From NCBI RefSeq assembly GCF_904067545.1, contig NZ_LR881183.1, forward strand, positions 1,058,277 to 1,122,276: a stretch of DNA of 64,000 bases. The letters are read 5' to 3'. Position 1 is the stretch's first letter. Every line of letters starts with the position of its first letter. Positions 8,046 to 16,531 of this stretch are shown here, piece after piece. Both the position numbers and the translations under genes were made by a program. This stretch comes from Thermococcus camini (GTDB lineage Archaea; Methanobacteriota_B; Thermococci; Thermococcales; Thermococcaceae). The notes beneath the pieces are model-generated. The model saw only the letters and a program-made list of their open reading frames with translations, was not told the DNA's origin and did no database searches.

Positions 8046-9557
8046 ATGATACGGATAGCGCACATAAGCGACACCCACATAACCGGCGAGAGCGCCTACA
8101 AGGGCTACGCCTACGACCTCATAGTCAACGACGTGAACCGCGGGGACTTCGACTTCGTGATACACACCGGCGACGTGACCAACCAGGGCCTCCGCGAGGA
8201 ATACGAGCGGGCCTCGTACGAGCTTGGAAAAATAAAGAAGCCGCTCGTCGTTATCCCTGGCAACCACGATGTCAGGAACGTCGGCTACGAACTGTTCGAG
8301 AAGTTCATAGGGCCGCTGAACGGCGTTTACGAGTTCCGCGATGGGGTCGTCATCTGGGTTGACTCGACCATACCCGACCTGAGCGATGGCAGAGTGGGCG
8401 GCCACAAGTTCCGGTGGCTCAAAGCGAGACTCGAGGAGTACTCCGAGAAGAAGTTCAAAATCGTCGCCGCGCACCATCACCTCGTCCCGCTGCCCGACAC
8501 CGGGCGGGAGAGAAACGTCCTGTACAACGCAGGCGACGTCCTCGACCTCCTCCTCAGGCACGAGGTCAGCCTCTACACCTGCGGCCACAAGCACGTGCCC
8601 AACGTCTACCGCATCGAGGATATGGTGGTCGACAACGCGGGGTGCGCATCCTGCAGGAAGACGAGGAAGGGGGACGTGAACAGTTACAACATCATCACCA
8701 TTCACGACGACGGCAGGATAGAGGTTACGATAAAACGCGTGACCGGGGACGAGGTGAGGAAGGAGCACAGGCCCATAAAGCCGAAGATCTTCGTGCCCCG
8801 CGGGGAGCGCCTGCTCCGGATAGTCCAGATGAGCGAGAGCAACGTCTCTGACAGGATGTATTTCAGGAGGAAGGTACTCGAAAACGCGGTGCGTACAATA
8901 AACGAAAAGCTGAGGCCGGATATAGTGATTCACAACGGCGACGTCGTGGATATGGGGATAGAGCGCTACTACGAGAAGGCCTACGAGTTCTACGAGAAGA
9001 TCAAAGCGGAAAAGCTCGTCGTTCCCGGTCACAACGACATAACCTACCTCGGCTACGACCTGTTCCTGGAGTACTTCGGCGAACCGGAGATTGTGGAGAT
9101 AAAGGACTTCAAGTTCCTTCCAGTGATAAGCGCCCAGTACGAGACCCCTATAGGGGTCGTCGGGCGGATAGGCCAGCGGAAAGTAGCGAGACACCTCGAG
9201 GAGTATCGCGAGAGCTTTACTGTGGTCGTTCTGCACCACAACATAATCCCGATTCCGCGGAGCAGGGAGGTGGGATTCCTCGAAGACGCCGGTGACGTGC
9301 TGAGGACACTGACGGAGGGGGAGGCCAACCTCGTGCTGACCGGCCACGGAGGCAACTCCTTCGCGGTCAAGGTTGAGAAAACACCGGTAGTCAACGCGGG
9401 CTCAATAAGCTGGGAGCTCCACAGGAACCCCTTCGGAAACAGCTTCAACCTTATAGACATATACCCCGGGATGATAGTCGCCTTTGAGGTTCAGGCCACG
9501 TGGGGGAGCGGAAGGCTCCTTGGGATATGGAAAATAAAAGGCCCGTTCACCCTCTGA
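8046..9557 (+). CDS. Tandem calcineurin-like metallophosphoesterase with a degenerate second domain
   Basis: The product has 503 residues. The first half has the full metal set of the family: ISDTH, GDVTNQG, PGNHD, AHHHL and CGHKH. The second half (from about residue 255) repeats the fold with altered ligands: MSESN replaces S-D-x-H, PGHND replaces GNHD, and TGHGG lacks the last histidine. GDVVDMG and LHHNI remain. The second copy is probably non-catalytic or regulatory. Starts at 8037, 8040 and 8046 are possible; 8046 gives [11 protein letters not shown]. The 3' end overlaps the convergent 2-phosphoglycerate kinase gene by 11 bp. Confidence 0.85.
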   Translation: MIRIAHISDTHITGESAYKGYAYDLIVNDVNRGDFDFVIHTGDVTNQGLREEYERASYELGKIKKPLVVIPGNHDVRNVGYELFEKFIGPLNGVYEFRDGVVIWVDSTIPDLSDGRVGGHKFRWLKARLEEYSEKKFKIVAAHHHLVPLPDTGRERNVLYNAGDVLDLLLRHEVSLYTCGHKHVPNVYRIEDMVVDNAGCASCRKTRKGDVNSYNIITIHDDGRIEVTIKRVTGDEVRKEHRPIKPKIFVPRGERLLRIVQMSESNVSDRMYFRRKVLENAVRTINEKLRPDIVIHNGDVVDMGIERYYEKAYEFYEKIKAEKLVVPGHNDITYLGYDLFLEYFGEPEIVEIKDFKFLPVISAQYETPIGVVGRIGQRKVARHLEEYRESFTVVVLHHNIIPIPRSREVGFLEDAGDVLRTLTEGEANLVLTGHGGNSFAVKVEKTPVVNAGSISWELHRNPFGNSFNLIDIYPGMIVAFEVQATWGSGRLLGIWKIKGPFTL

Positions 9558-10437
9558 CGTCCCCTCCCACCTTTTTCATCAGCCGCTCCATTATGTCCTC
9601 CATTATAACGTCCACAGTGTGCTCCAGCTCGACGTTGTTTATCACCCGAACCCCATGCTCCCTCGCCATCTCCACAATGAAGTCCTGTATCTCCATGATG
9701 GCGTCTATGTGTTCGAGATAGTACTCGGCAGGCCTCTTGCTGTAGCGTGCCCTTTCGTAGAACCTGGCCTCCAGGTCCCGCTTGCTGCCCACAGTTATCA
9801 CGTACATGAAGTCCCTGTCGTTGAGCTCAACGTAGCCCGGAACAAGGTGTATGCCCTCGATGACCGTGTTGAAGCCCTCTTTGTGGGCCCTCTCAAGGAC
9901 CGCCTTGAGGCCAACGGACACATGGCGAACCTGCTCCTCGAAGCCCCTGATAAGGGGGGAGTCCCTTCCCTTTACCCTGCCGGTGGCCGTCCAGGCGAGG
10001 AAGGACGACGTGTGTAGATCCGGGAGAAGTTCAGGCGCTATTATCTTCCTCATGACCTCCCTTACCGTGTCCGTCCCTATAACGCTCCTTATGCCGAGGC
10101 GGAACGCCAGCTCGGTCGCTATCGTTGACTTCCCTACACCTGTTGCCCCACCGAGGAGAATGGTTATCGGCACCTTCAGGCGGCGGAGCTGGCGCCAGAA
10201 CAGGTAGCGCTTCGCCGCTTCTTTAAGGCCGTGGTCAATGAGCCTCCTGTACGTCAGCTCACGTATCTCCTCCGTGGTGACAAACTTGGCCTTTCTGGAA
10301 TTCAGCTCCTTCTGAACCTCCGTGGCTATGATGTAAGCTATACCCACATCAACACCCGCGAGGGTTATTGAGCGCGTGAGGATTCCCCTTGAGAACGGGA
10401 GCCTGGCCCTGCTCTCGGGGTCGGTTACGATTATCAT
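9547..10437 (-). CDS. pgk2: 2-phosphoglycerate kinase
   Basis: The enzyme phosphorylates 2-phosphoglycerate to 2,3-bisphosphoglycerate, the first step to cyclic 2,3-diphosphoglycerate. The 296-residue protein starts with an ATP-cone-like domain (~1-88, with [19 protein letters not shown]). A P-loop kinase domain follows, with [10 protein letters not shown] at 96-105 and [11 protein letters not shown]. The start ATG at 10437 overlaps the stop of the upstream cyclic-DPG synthetase (ATGA), so the two are translationally coupled. The 3' end overlaps the metallophosphoesterase gene. Confidence 0.88.
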   Translation of the reverse strand: MIIVTDPESRARLPFSRGILTRSITLAGVDVGIAYIIATEVQKELNSRKAKFVTTEEIRELTYRRLIDHGLKEAAKRYLFWRQLRRLKVPITILLGGATGVGKSTIATELAFRLGIRSVIGTDTVREVMRKIIAPELLPDLHTSSFLAWTATGRVKGRDSPLIRGFEEQVRHVSVGLKAVLERAHKEGFNTVIEGIHLVPGYVELNDRDFMYVITVGSKRDLEARFYERARYSKRPAEYYLEHIDAIMEIQDFIVEMAREHGVRVINNVELEHTVDVIMEDIMERLMKKVGGDVRG

Positions 10438-11741
10438 CCTCTTCCCTCCAGTATCGAGCGGCCGAGCCTCAAAACGGCCCTTCTTAGGTCCTTCCCATCG
10501 ATGTTGACAGGCTCGTTGTCCAGGTAGATCACCTCGATTCCCCTCTCAAGTGCCCACCGGGTAACAACGTCCACGGCGGCCGCTTTAAGCTCAACGGCCA
10601 CCGCGTCGATACCCTCGAATCCCCCCAGGTCCTTTCTCAGTGCAGGTCTCCTCGACAGGTTGTCAGAGGTGTGAACAACGTCCGCCCCCATGTCCTCGAT
10701 GTACCTCCTCGCCCCCTTGAGGGCCAGCCCCGACGTCATCACGAGGGCCAGCCTCTTCCCGGAAACGTCCCCGAGGGGCCTCGGTCTGAACGCGGTCAGA
10801 TGCACATCCGCGTCGGGGTTAATCTCCAGGATTATCCTCTCAAGCTTCCTCAGCCGCCCCCGGGGTACCGAGTCGGCCATCGTGACGACGACTATGTCCG
10901 CCAGGGAGAGCCTGAAGGGGCCGAAGTAGCCGCCTATGAAGTCGGGCTTCTGGGCGGCGCTGACCATGAGGACGTACCCATCTGCGCGGTAGGCGGGAAA
11001 CGTTGCCCCGCTGCCCTCGAGGATTATTAGGTCGTTCGGCAGGCTCTCGGCCAGCTTAACTCCCTCATCCACAACATCGAAGAAGGAAAACCCCGCCATG
11101 CCTCCCCCGCAGCGGCGGCACCCTATGGTCACCACACGTGAGGTGAGCGCGTTCTCAAAGTGGTCCGAGGCGGCGTGCTTTCCCTCCCCCGCCAGCTTGA
11201 CCAGGAACTCGGGGGTTATCTCAAATTTGTCCCCCTCTATCAGCTCCGGCTCCTCGGGACCCCCGCGGCCCATCGTGACTATGACGGGGTTGGCTATCTC
11301 CTTGAGGGTCCTGGCTATGAAGCCGCTGACCGCAGTCTTGCCGACCCTCTTCCCCGTCCCTATGACGGCAAGGCTCGGCTTTCTGGTCCTCTTCAGCGGC
11401 CGGGGGGTGAACGTGAAGTCGGCCCCCCGGTAGGTCACCCCGTGCAGCATGCACAGGGATGCAATCCTGAACCTGTCCTCGTAGTTCAGAACTGGCTCGT
11501 CGCTCAGGTCAACGACCTCGCAAACATCGTTCTCCCGGAGGGCCCTCGCGAGGGCGGCAAGGTAGTCCCCCGCGTAATACACTGGAATCCCGAGCCTCTC
11601 CTCGATGTCCCGAATGTCCCTAATCTTCTCACTCCCGCCCAGAAAGACGGCGCAGCAGACATCACCGAGCCTTTCCACCGCCCACGCGGTGACGTCTGGA
11701 TAGTGCTCGCCGTCGATAAGGACGAGCCTCCGATTTTTCAT
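10434..11741 (-). CDS. cpgS: Cyclic 2,3-diphosphoglycerate synthetase
   Basis: The enzyme closes the intramolecular phosphoanhydride of cyclic 2,3-diphosphoglycerate using ATP; this compound is known as a thermoprotective solute in some methanogens. The product has 435 residues with a P-loop-like GTGKRVGKT at 128-136. ATG 11741 is preceded by GGTGGTGGC, and the longer frame from 11774 is unlikely. With the kinase downstream it forms a complete two-gene pathway from 2-phosphoglycerate. Subgroup assignment is from memory of the family. Confidence 0.85.
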   Translation of the reverse strand: MKNRRLVLIDGEHYPDVTAWAVERLGDVCCAVFLGGSEKIRDIRDIEERLGIPVYYAGDYLAALARALRENDVCEVVDLSDEPVLNYEDRFRIASLCMLHGVTYRGADFTFTPRPLKRTRKPSLAVIGTGKRVGKTAVSGFIARTLKEIANPVIVTMGRGGPEEPELIEGDKFEITPEFLVKLAGEGKHAASDHFENALTSRVVTIGCRRCGGGMAGFSFFDVVDEGVKLAESLPNDLIILEGSGATFPAYRADGYVLMVSAAQKPDFIGGYFGPFRLSLADIVVVTMADSVPRGRLRKLERIILEINPDADVHLTAFRPRPLGDVSGKRLALVMTSGLALKGARRYIEDMGADVVHTSDNLSRRPALRKDLGGFEGIDAVAVELKAAAVDVVTRWALERGIEVIYLDNEPVNIDGKDLRRAVLRLGRSILEGRG

Positions 11742-11887
11742 GCCACCACCGTAACCACTATCTTCATGGAGCATTTAACATTTTGGAGTGTGTCCCAGCG
11801 GCACCTCTCCGCACCCCGGGAACCGCAGGAAGGATTATAAACCCCAAGGAGGTATGATTATTGCCCCGCTGAAAGGAGGTGTATGAA

Positions 11888-12067
11888 ATGGCTGAGATGA
11901 TTGTTAAGAGCAAGGTTAAGGAGGCCGTCAAGGCCATCGACCCCGAGATGAGGGTCAACCCGGAGTTCTACGAGGCCCTCGAGGCCGAGGTTAAAGCCCT
12001 CGTTGAGAAGGCTGTCAAGAGGGCCAAGGACGAGGGCAAGAAGACCCTCTACCCGAGGCACGTCTGA
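11888..12067 (+). CDS. DUF1931-type small histone-fold-like protein
   Basis: The product has 59 residues, starting MAEMIVKSKVKEAVKA and ending KKTLYPRHV. It is lysine-rich and helical. The end resembles the K-T-(I/L)-x-x-x-x-(I/V) end of histone-fold helices, and the size fits DUF1931 (PF09123), related in fold to archaeal histones. ATG 11888 has a strong AGGAGGT at 11874-11880. A DNA-binding role is inference. Confidence 0.75.
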   Translation: MAEMIVKSKVKEAVKAIDPEMRVNPEFYEALEAEVKALVEKAVKRAKDEGKKTLYPRHV

Positions 12068-12144
12068 GGCCTCTCCCTTTTCCTGCTTTTTCCATTCCAT
12101 CGATGGCCTTTTATTCTCCCTTTCCTAACTTTTGCGGTGGTAAC

Positions 12145-13023
12145 ATGGCGCTGAGAAAGCTCGGAGATTCTATCTACCTATACCCGGGCAGTCCATCTAC
12201 CCTGATAAAGGTTCTCAGGGAAGGGGCTGTTCTGATCGACCCCGGCCACGGGAGCGGGCGGCACAAGGATCTGAAAAGGGAGGTCCGGAAGCTGGGGGTC
12301 GAAATAAAGGCCCAGCTTGCGACGCACGGCCACGCGGACCACATATCGGTTGCGCCGAGGATCGACGCTCCTCTTTTCATGCACCGCTTCGAGTTCTCGA
12401 TAGCCGAGAGTCCGCTGAACAGGGAACTGCTCACCTTTGGCTCAAAGGCGCCGAACGGATTCCTCGTCTTCCAGTTCCCTGACGAGGTCAAGGTTCACGC
12501 GGTTTTCGAGTGGGGTGACGAACCCTTCGGTCTCAAGTCTGTGAAGCTGGACGGACATTCCCCCGGCATGACGGGTTTTGTGGACGAGGCGGGCGGGATT
12601 CTCTACGCGGGGGACGCCTTCTTCGGGGAGCGGGTCATAACCTCGGTCGGCATGCCCTACATGGTCGACCCTGACCTATTCAAAGCTTCAATTACAGAAT
12701 TAAAGAATTATGTAGAAAGGGGCTTTCTCCTGATACCCTCCCACGGCAGGCCGGTGGAGGGGGAGGAGGCGCTCGAACTGCTCGACTTCAACCTCACCTG
12801 TGTCGAGGAAACAGAAAGCCTCATCCTGGACATCCTGAGGAAGGGGCCAATGGGCATCGACGGTATCGCCTTCCGCATAATGAAGTACTACGGGGTCGAG
12901 GTCACGCCCCAGAAGCTCGCCCTCAACCTCGTCCCCACCAGGGCCTTCATTGCGAAGCTCTACAACGAGGGGAAGGTGGACGCGGTCGTTGATAACGGAC
13001 TCAAATGGAGGTTGAGAGGTTAG
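12145..13023 (+). CDS. MBL-fold metallo-hydrolase
   Basis: The product has 292 residues. The beta-lactamase-fold zinc ligands are present: THGHADHIS (H-x-H-x-D-H), a later GHSPGMTGF, DAFFGE and PSHGRP. The C-terminal ~80 residues are a helical, winged-helix-like extension (GIDGIAFRIMKYYGVEVTPQ) as in other archaeal MBL proteins. The start at 12145 follows GCGGTGGTAAC. Specific substrate unknown. Confidence 0.85.
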   Translation: MALRKLGDSIYLYPGSPSTLIKVLREGAVLIDPGHGSGRHKDLKREVRKLGVEIKAQLATHGHADHISVAPRIDAPLFMHRFEFSIAESPLNRELLTFGSKAPNGFLVFQFPDEVKVHAVFEWGDEPFGLKSVKLDGHSPGMTGFVDEAGGILYAGDAFFGERVITSVGMPYMVDPDLFKASITELKNYVERGFLLIPSHGRPVEGEEALELLDFNLTCVEETESLILDILRKGPMGIDGIAFRIMKYYGVEVTPQKLALNLVPTRAFIAKLYNEGKVDAVVDNGLKWRLRG

Positions 13024-13033
13024 GAACGGGCAC

Positions 13034-13675
13034 TCACTCCTCGTCAGGATAGCACAGGTAGCGGTAGGGGCAGAACCTGCACGTGTAGGAGTATTCCCCT
13101 TTGGGGGGCTTTCCTCTTTTGTAGGCCTTTTTGACGGAGTAGAAATGCTTGAGGGTCTCGCGGAAGAGCTTGCCATCGTAGGGGACTTCAAAGGCCCTGA
13201 AGTTCGGCCCTTTGACGATTGGAAAGCGCGAGAAGTCGATCTTGCTTATCACCTTCATCGGCTCCTCGTGGAGCTTGACGTAGTAGAGATAGCCGTACTC
13301 CGCCTCTGCCCAGCGCATGTAAATGTTAAGCTGGGCCATATGGTAGTCGTAGGGTTTGCTGGGGAGGCTGGTCTTGCCCTTTATCTCGATCGGGAAGTCC
13401 CCTATGGCGTCTATTCTGCCGTGTATCTCGAAACCGAGCCTCCGGGAGCGAAGAACGAGGTGCTTCTCAAGCTCGAAACCGAAGCGTTTTTGCAGGATCT
13501 CCCCGAGGACGTTGTGGGTATTTATGCCCTGGTTCAGCCTAACCTTTACGAACTCCGGCCATCTCTCTGGGTAGCCCTTGAGCCTGAAGTATATCCTCCT
13601 CGGACAGGTTAAGGCCTCGCTGGCGTAGAACTCGATGAGACCATCGTTCCCGTTGATTCCGTCATTTTCGGCCAT
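13034..13675 (-). CDS. Cas4-like PD-(D/E)XK nuclease with a likely Fe-S cluster
   Basis: The product has 213 residues. An N-terminal C-P-R-R and a C-terminal C-x2-C-x5-C (CRFCPYRYLC) provide the four cysteines typical of Cas4/AddB-type [4Fe-4S] nucleases. Between them lie HGRIDAIGD and P-I-E-I-K-G-K (D...E-x-K) and MAQLNIYM (the Q-x3-Y motif). ATG 13675 has GGAGGG upstream. No CRISPR repeats or other cas genes are in the window, so this is a solitary Cas4-family nuclease, common in archaea, with a possible repair role. Confidence 0.82.
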   Translation of the reverse strand: MAENDGINGNDGLIEFYASEALTCPRRIYFRLKGYPERWPEFVKVRLNQGINTHNVLGEILQKRFGFELEKHLVLRSRRLGFEIHGRIDAIGDFPIEIKGKTSLPSKPYDYHMAQLNIYMRWAEAEYGYLYYVKLHEEPMKVISKIDFSRFPIVKGPNFRAFEVPYDGKLFRETLKHFYSVKKAYKRGKPPKGEYSYTCRFCPYRYLCYPDEE

Positions 13676-13854
13676 TCCGTTCCCTCCAGGAAGGGGGCGG
13701 GTCATCGGCCCGCGAACCTCTCCGCCCCTGCGTCAGCTAATACCGACGTCATCACCCATCAGACTGGGCAAGGGTCGTCATCCGCTTGGAGGGTTAAGGC
13801 TAACCCACCATTTAAACCTTTGGGGAAAGAAGGCCGAATGAAGGGAGAAGGAAA

Positions 13855-14199
13855 TCAGAGTATGGTACCCTTCTTCCTCTTGAGCGAGTAGCTCAGGCCA
13901 TAAGCAGGCCAGATGCTCGGTGGCTGCTCGTAGTGGTGGAGGTTCCTCAGTATCTTCTCCGCGGTCTTTTTGTTCCTGGCCTTCACCCTCAGAACGCCGT
14001 CCTCAAGCTCAACCGTTCCGTTGGACAGCCTCAGGGTGAGCTTTGAGCCGTTCACTTCGGGCCTGGCCTTCATCAAAAGCTCCCTGTAGTCCTCGTATGC
14101 CTCCCTGCTGAGCTTCTGCTCAAGAAAGACGGGTTTCTCACGTGACTTAAACAGGCGGGAGAACCAACTACTTGAAGGTTCTTCATCCATACTCCTCAT
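13855..14199 (-). CDS. Conserved hypothetical protein, about 114 residues
   Basis: A small soluble protein, basic at both ends (ending LKRKKGTIL). The middle alternates hydrophobic and charged residues (KLTLRLSNGTVELEDGVLRVKARN), suggesting a beta-sheet domain. Starts at 14199 and 14190 are both possible: GGAGGT lies only 2 bases before the first and 11 before the second. I do not recognise a family. It is divergent from the secreted-protein gene at 14400. Confidence 0.55.
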   Translation of the reverse strand: MRSMDEEPSSSWFSRLFKSREKPVFLEQKLSREAYEDYRELLMKARPEVNGSKLTLRLSNGTVELEDGVLRVKARNKKTAEKILRNLHHYEQPPSIWPAYGLSYSLKRKKGTIL

Positions 14200-14399
14200 C
14201 TACCTCCGGAGGATTTCTCGTTTTAAATTCGCGGTTCCGCTTTTTAAGGCTTTCTCCTCGCTTTTTGCCGAAACGGCGAAATCTCTGCCATCTCCGGTGG
14301 TGAGAGAGTACTACCTATTGTCACTGCAGGATAAGAAGTTTTAAAAGTGCGAAGAATAAGGCAATTTCAGACCAGCCAGATGCAGTATCGGTGAGCATC

Positions 14400-15338
14400 A
14401 TGTCCAAAAGCCTTCTTTTACTGCTCCCGGCCTTAATACTCCTGATCTCACCCTTAGCGGCAGCGCAGAGCGATGGATTTATCACATCCATCCGCGTTTA
14501 CCCTGGAGAATCTGACGCTTTCATCGTCGTTGGGTGGGACCTGGCGTATTATACGATGTGCCCAGGCACCGGCTCGGAGGAGAAACTATGTTATTGCTCA
14601 CTCGATCCAACGTTTTTCAGGCGCTATGTGTTTTACTTCAACGGGAGCAACGTTGCTTACGTCCCCCAGCTCTCCAATGTGGATGTAGAAATCGGGTTTA
14701 GCCATTCGAACTCATCGTGGAGGATGGCCTACATGTTCGGTGAAATAAAGCCTGGGCTTCCGGAGGCAAACGAGTCGAATTACTACGAAATCCATCCGGG
14801 GAAGGCATGCGTTCGTCCATTAGGTAACCTGTCCTATCTATTTCGCCCGTATCATGGAATTCCGGGTAGAGTGGAAGGAGATACCCTCGTTTTTTCTAAC
14901 GGCTCCCAGACATACAGAGTTCCGCTGGAAAACCTGAAAGGCCACGTGCTGTTAAAATCGGACTACGACAATTTCAGGGCAGTTTTTCTCAAAAACGGGG
15001 TTCTGTTCTATGTCCCTTTCTATGAGGGGACGACGGATTATGGATATCCAAATGTTATAATACACGGAAGGGGAAACTGTTCCCCTGATAATCTCATGGT
15101 CGAAAATGTGGATAAACTGAACCCTATTGTTCTGTTTTTCTACGACGGAGATGAGCTCAAAACTTTTCCCCTCTACCGGATAACATACAATGATTCCCCA
15201 GACCTCAGGCCAGAGGTTTTGATCAATATGACCCTTGATTTTTCGCAGTGTGAACGAGAAATATGTGGTAATGGAATCATATTAGTCATCTTATTGCTCG
15301 CATTCGCCTTTGTGCTGTGGACAAGCAGGAGGCACTGA
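14400..15338 (+). CDS. Secreted, C-terminally membrane-anchored protein of unknown function
   Basis: The product has 312 residues: a signal peptide at ~1-23 (LLPALILLISPLAAAQ), a long extracellular part with many cysteines and N-x-S/T sequons, and one C-terminal helix (IILVILLLAFAFVLW) followed by RRH. ATG 14400 follows GGTGA at 14390-14394; the upstream in-frame GTG at 14391 is part of that site. The gene is AT-richer than its neighbours, which may mean recent transfer or relaxed selection. Function unknown. Confidence 0.65.
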   Translation: MSKSLLLLLPALILLISPLAAAQSDGFITSIRVYPGESDAFIVVGWDLAYYTMCPGTGSEEKLCYCSLDPTFFRRYVFYFNGSNVAYVPQLSNVDVEIGFSHSNSSWRMAYMFGEIKPGLPEANESNYYEIHPGKACVRPLGNLSYLFRPYHGIPGRVEGDTLVFSNGSQTYRVPLENLKGHVLLKSDYDNFRAVFLKNGVLFYVPFYEGTTDYGYPNVIIHGRGNCSPDNLMVENVDKLNPIVLFFYDGDELKTFPLYRITYNDSPDLRPEVLINMTLDFSQCEREICGNGIILVILLLAFAFVLWTSRRH

Positions 15339-15405
15339 GTCTGAAAATGCTTTCTATTTCAATCTTGGAAACATTATGGGACTTATGACAGGTAGTGGGC
15401 AAAGG

Positions 15406-15412
15406 TTTAAAA
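15406..15412 (+). promoter_or_regulatory. TATA box of taw2
   Basis: TTTAAAA in the context AAAGGTTTAAAACCC lies about 30 bp before the ATG at 15438. There is no clear ribosome binding site, so the mRNA is probably leaderless. Confidence 0.5.
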
Positions 15413-15437
15413 CCCATGCCTAAGGATTAGACGTGAA

Positions 15438-16283
15438 ATGGGACAAGGGAACACCAGACTCATCAAACCCCGCATTCGGGAAACGTTGGCCCGTGAACTC
15501 CCCGGGGAGTTAGTCCAGATGCTCCCCAAACACTGGGTTCAGATAGGCGATGTACTGATTCTGCCGCTCAGGCAGGAGCTTGAGCCGTACAAGCACCGCA
15601 TCGCCGAGGTCTATGCCCAGGTAATCGGGGTCAAAACCGTCCTCAGGAAGGGCAGAATAGGCGGCGAGTTCCGCGAGACGAACTACGAGGTTCTATACGG
15701 GAGCGATACGGTGACGGTGCACGTTGAGAACGGAATCAGATACAAGCTCGACGTTGCCAGAGTCATGTTCTCCCCGGCCAACGTCAAAGAGCGCGTTAGA
15801 ATGGCAAAGGTCGCGAAGCCCGGGGAGCTCGTGGTGGACATGTTCGCCGGAATCGGACACCTAAGCCTGCCGATGGCCGTTCACGGGAAGGCCAGGGTCA
15901 TTGCAATAGAAAAGAGCCCGTACACATTCCAGTTCCTCGTTGAGAATATCGAACTGAACCGGGTTCAGGACAGGATGACGGCATACAACATCGATAACCG
16001 CGACTTCCCTGGAGAGAACATAGCCGACAGGATTCTGATGGGCTACGTCGTTACGACCCACGAGTTCATCCCCAAGGCGCTCAGCATAGCCAAGGACGAA
16101 GCGATAATCCACTACCACAACACAGTTCCGGAGAGGCTGATGCCGGAAGAGCCATTCAGGACGTTCAGGGAAATCGCGAGGGAGCACGGCTACGAGGCCG
16201 AGAAGCTCAACGAGCTGGTAATCAAGCGCTACGCCCCCGGGGTCTGGCACGTCGTCGTTGACGTGAGGGTCTTCAAGAGATGA
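15438..16283 (+). CDS. taw2: tRNA(Phe) wybutosine aminocarboxypropyltransferase Taw2
   Basis: Taw2 transfers the 3-amino-3-carboxypropyl group of SAM to imG-14 (4-demethylwyosine) at position 37 of tRNA(Phe). The 281-residue protein has the Trm5/TYW2 N-domain (KPRIRE, LYGSDTVTVHVENG), the SAM loop DMFAGIGHLSLP, and family motifs MFSPANVKERVRM and IHYHNTVPE. Length and sequence closely resemble what I recall of the characterised Pyrococcus homologue. The ATG lies at the predicted transcription start, consistent with a leaderless mRNA. Confidence 0.9.
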   Translation: MGQGNTRLIKPRIRETLARELPGELVQMLPKHWVQIGDVLILPLRQELEPYKHRIAEVYAQVIGVKTVLRKGRIGGEFRETNYEVLYGSDTVTVHVENGIRYKLDVARVMFSPANVKERVRMAKVAKPGELVVDMFAGIGHLSLPMAVHGKARVIAIEKSPYTFQFLVENIELNRVQDRMTAYNIDNRDFPGENIADRILMGYVVTTHEFIPKALSIAKDEAIIHYHNTVPERLMPEEPFRTFREIAREHGYEAEKLNELVIKRYAPGVWHVVVDVRVFKR

Positions 16284-16350
16284 GCCTTTCTTCTATGTTT
16301 CCGTTGAAAGGTCCTGTCCCAACCGCACGACGTTCCAGCGACCGTTTAAA

Positions 16351-16408
16351 TTTCCCCATTGGGTTCGTCCATGGAACTTTCTGTTCCATCGGACAAACTT
16401 TTGGTCCG
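16351..16408 (+). promoter_or_regulatory. Distal TATA-like site with two adjacent inverted repeats upstream of the tungstoenzyme gene
   Basis: A TATA-like CGTTTAAATTT at ~16352-16362 is followed by a perfect 7-bp inverted repeat, ATGGAAC-N5-GTTCCAT (16371-16389), and directly by CGGAC-N9-GTCCG (16390-16408). The first repeat sits where a transcript from this TATA would start. Its core AAC-N5-GTT matches part of the published SurR consensus (GTTn3AACn5GTT), but the outer GTT is missing. Confidence 0.4.
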
Positions 16409-16490
16409 TTGTGTCGAAGGCAGTTCGCTGGTGGTTAACAATTGAACTTAACTTAACATATACTGTGAAACGCTTCCTTTTGCGAAGACC

Positions 16491-16497
16491 TTATATC
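16491..16497 (+). promoter_or_regulatory. Proximal TATA box of the aldehyde:ferredoxin oxidoreductase gene
   Basis: TTATATC follows GCGAAGACC. Transcription would start near 16518, immediately before the GAGGTGAT ribosome binding site at 16519-16526. Confidence 0.55.
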
Positions 16498-16531
16498 CTT
16501 CAACCCGAAAATCTTTCGAGGTGATTCTGAA

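Noticed and set aside
7659-9347. 562-residue open frame on the minus strand
   Set aside because: It lies opposite the CBS and metallophosphoesterase genes, which have clear family motifs. It has no recognisable domain and arises from codon bias.
13034-13675. CRISPR-associated locus
   Set aside because: No direct repeats with regular spacing and no other cas genes in the window.
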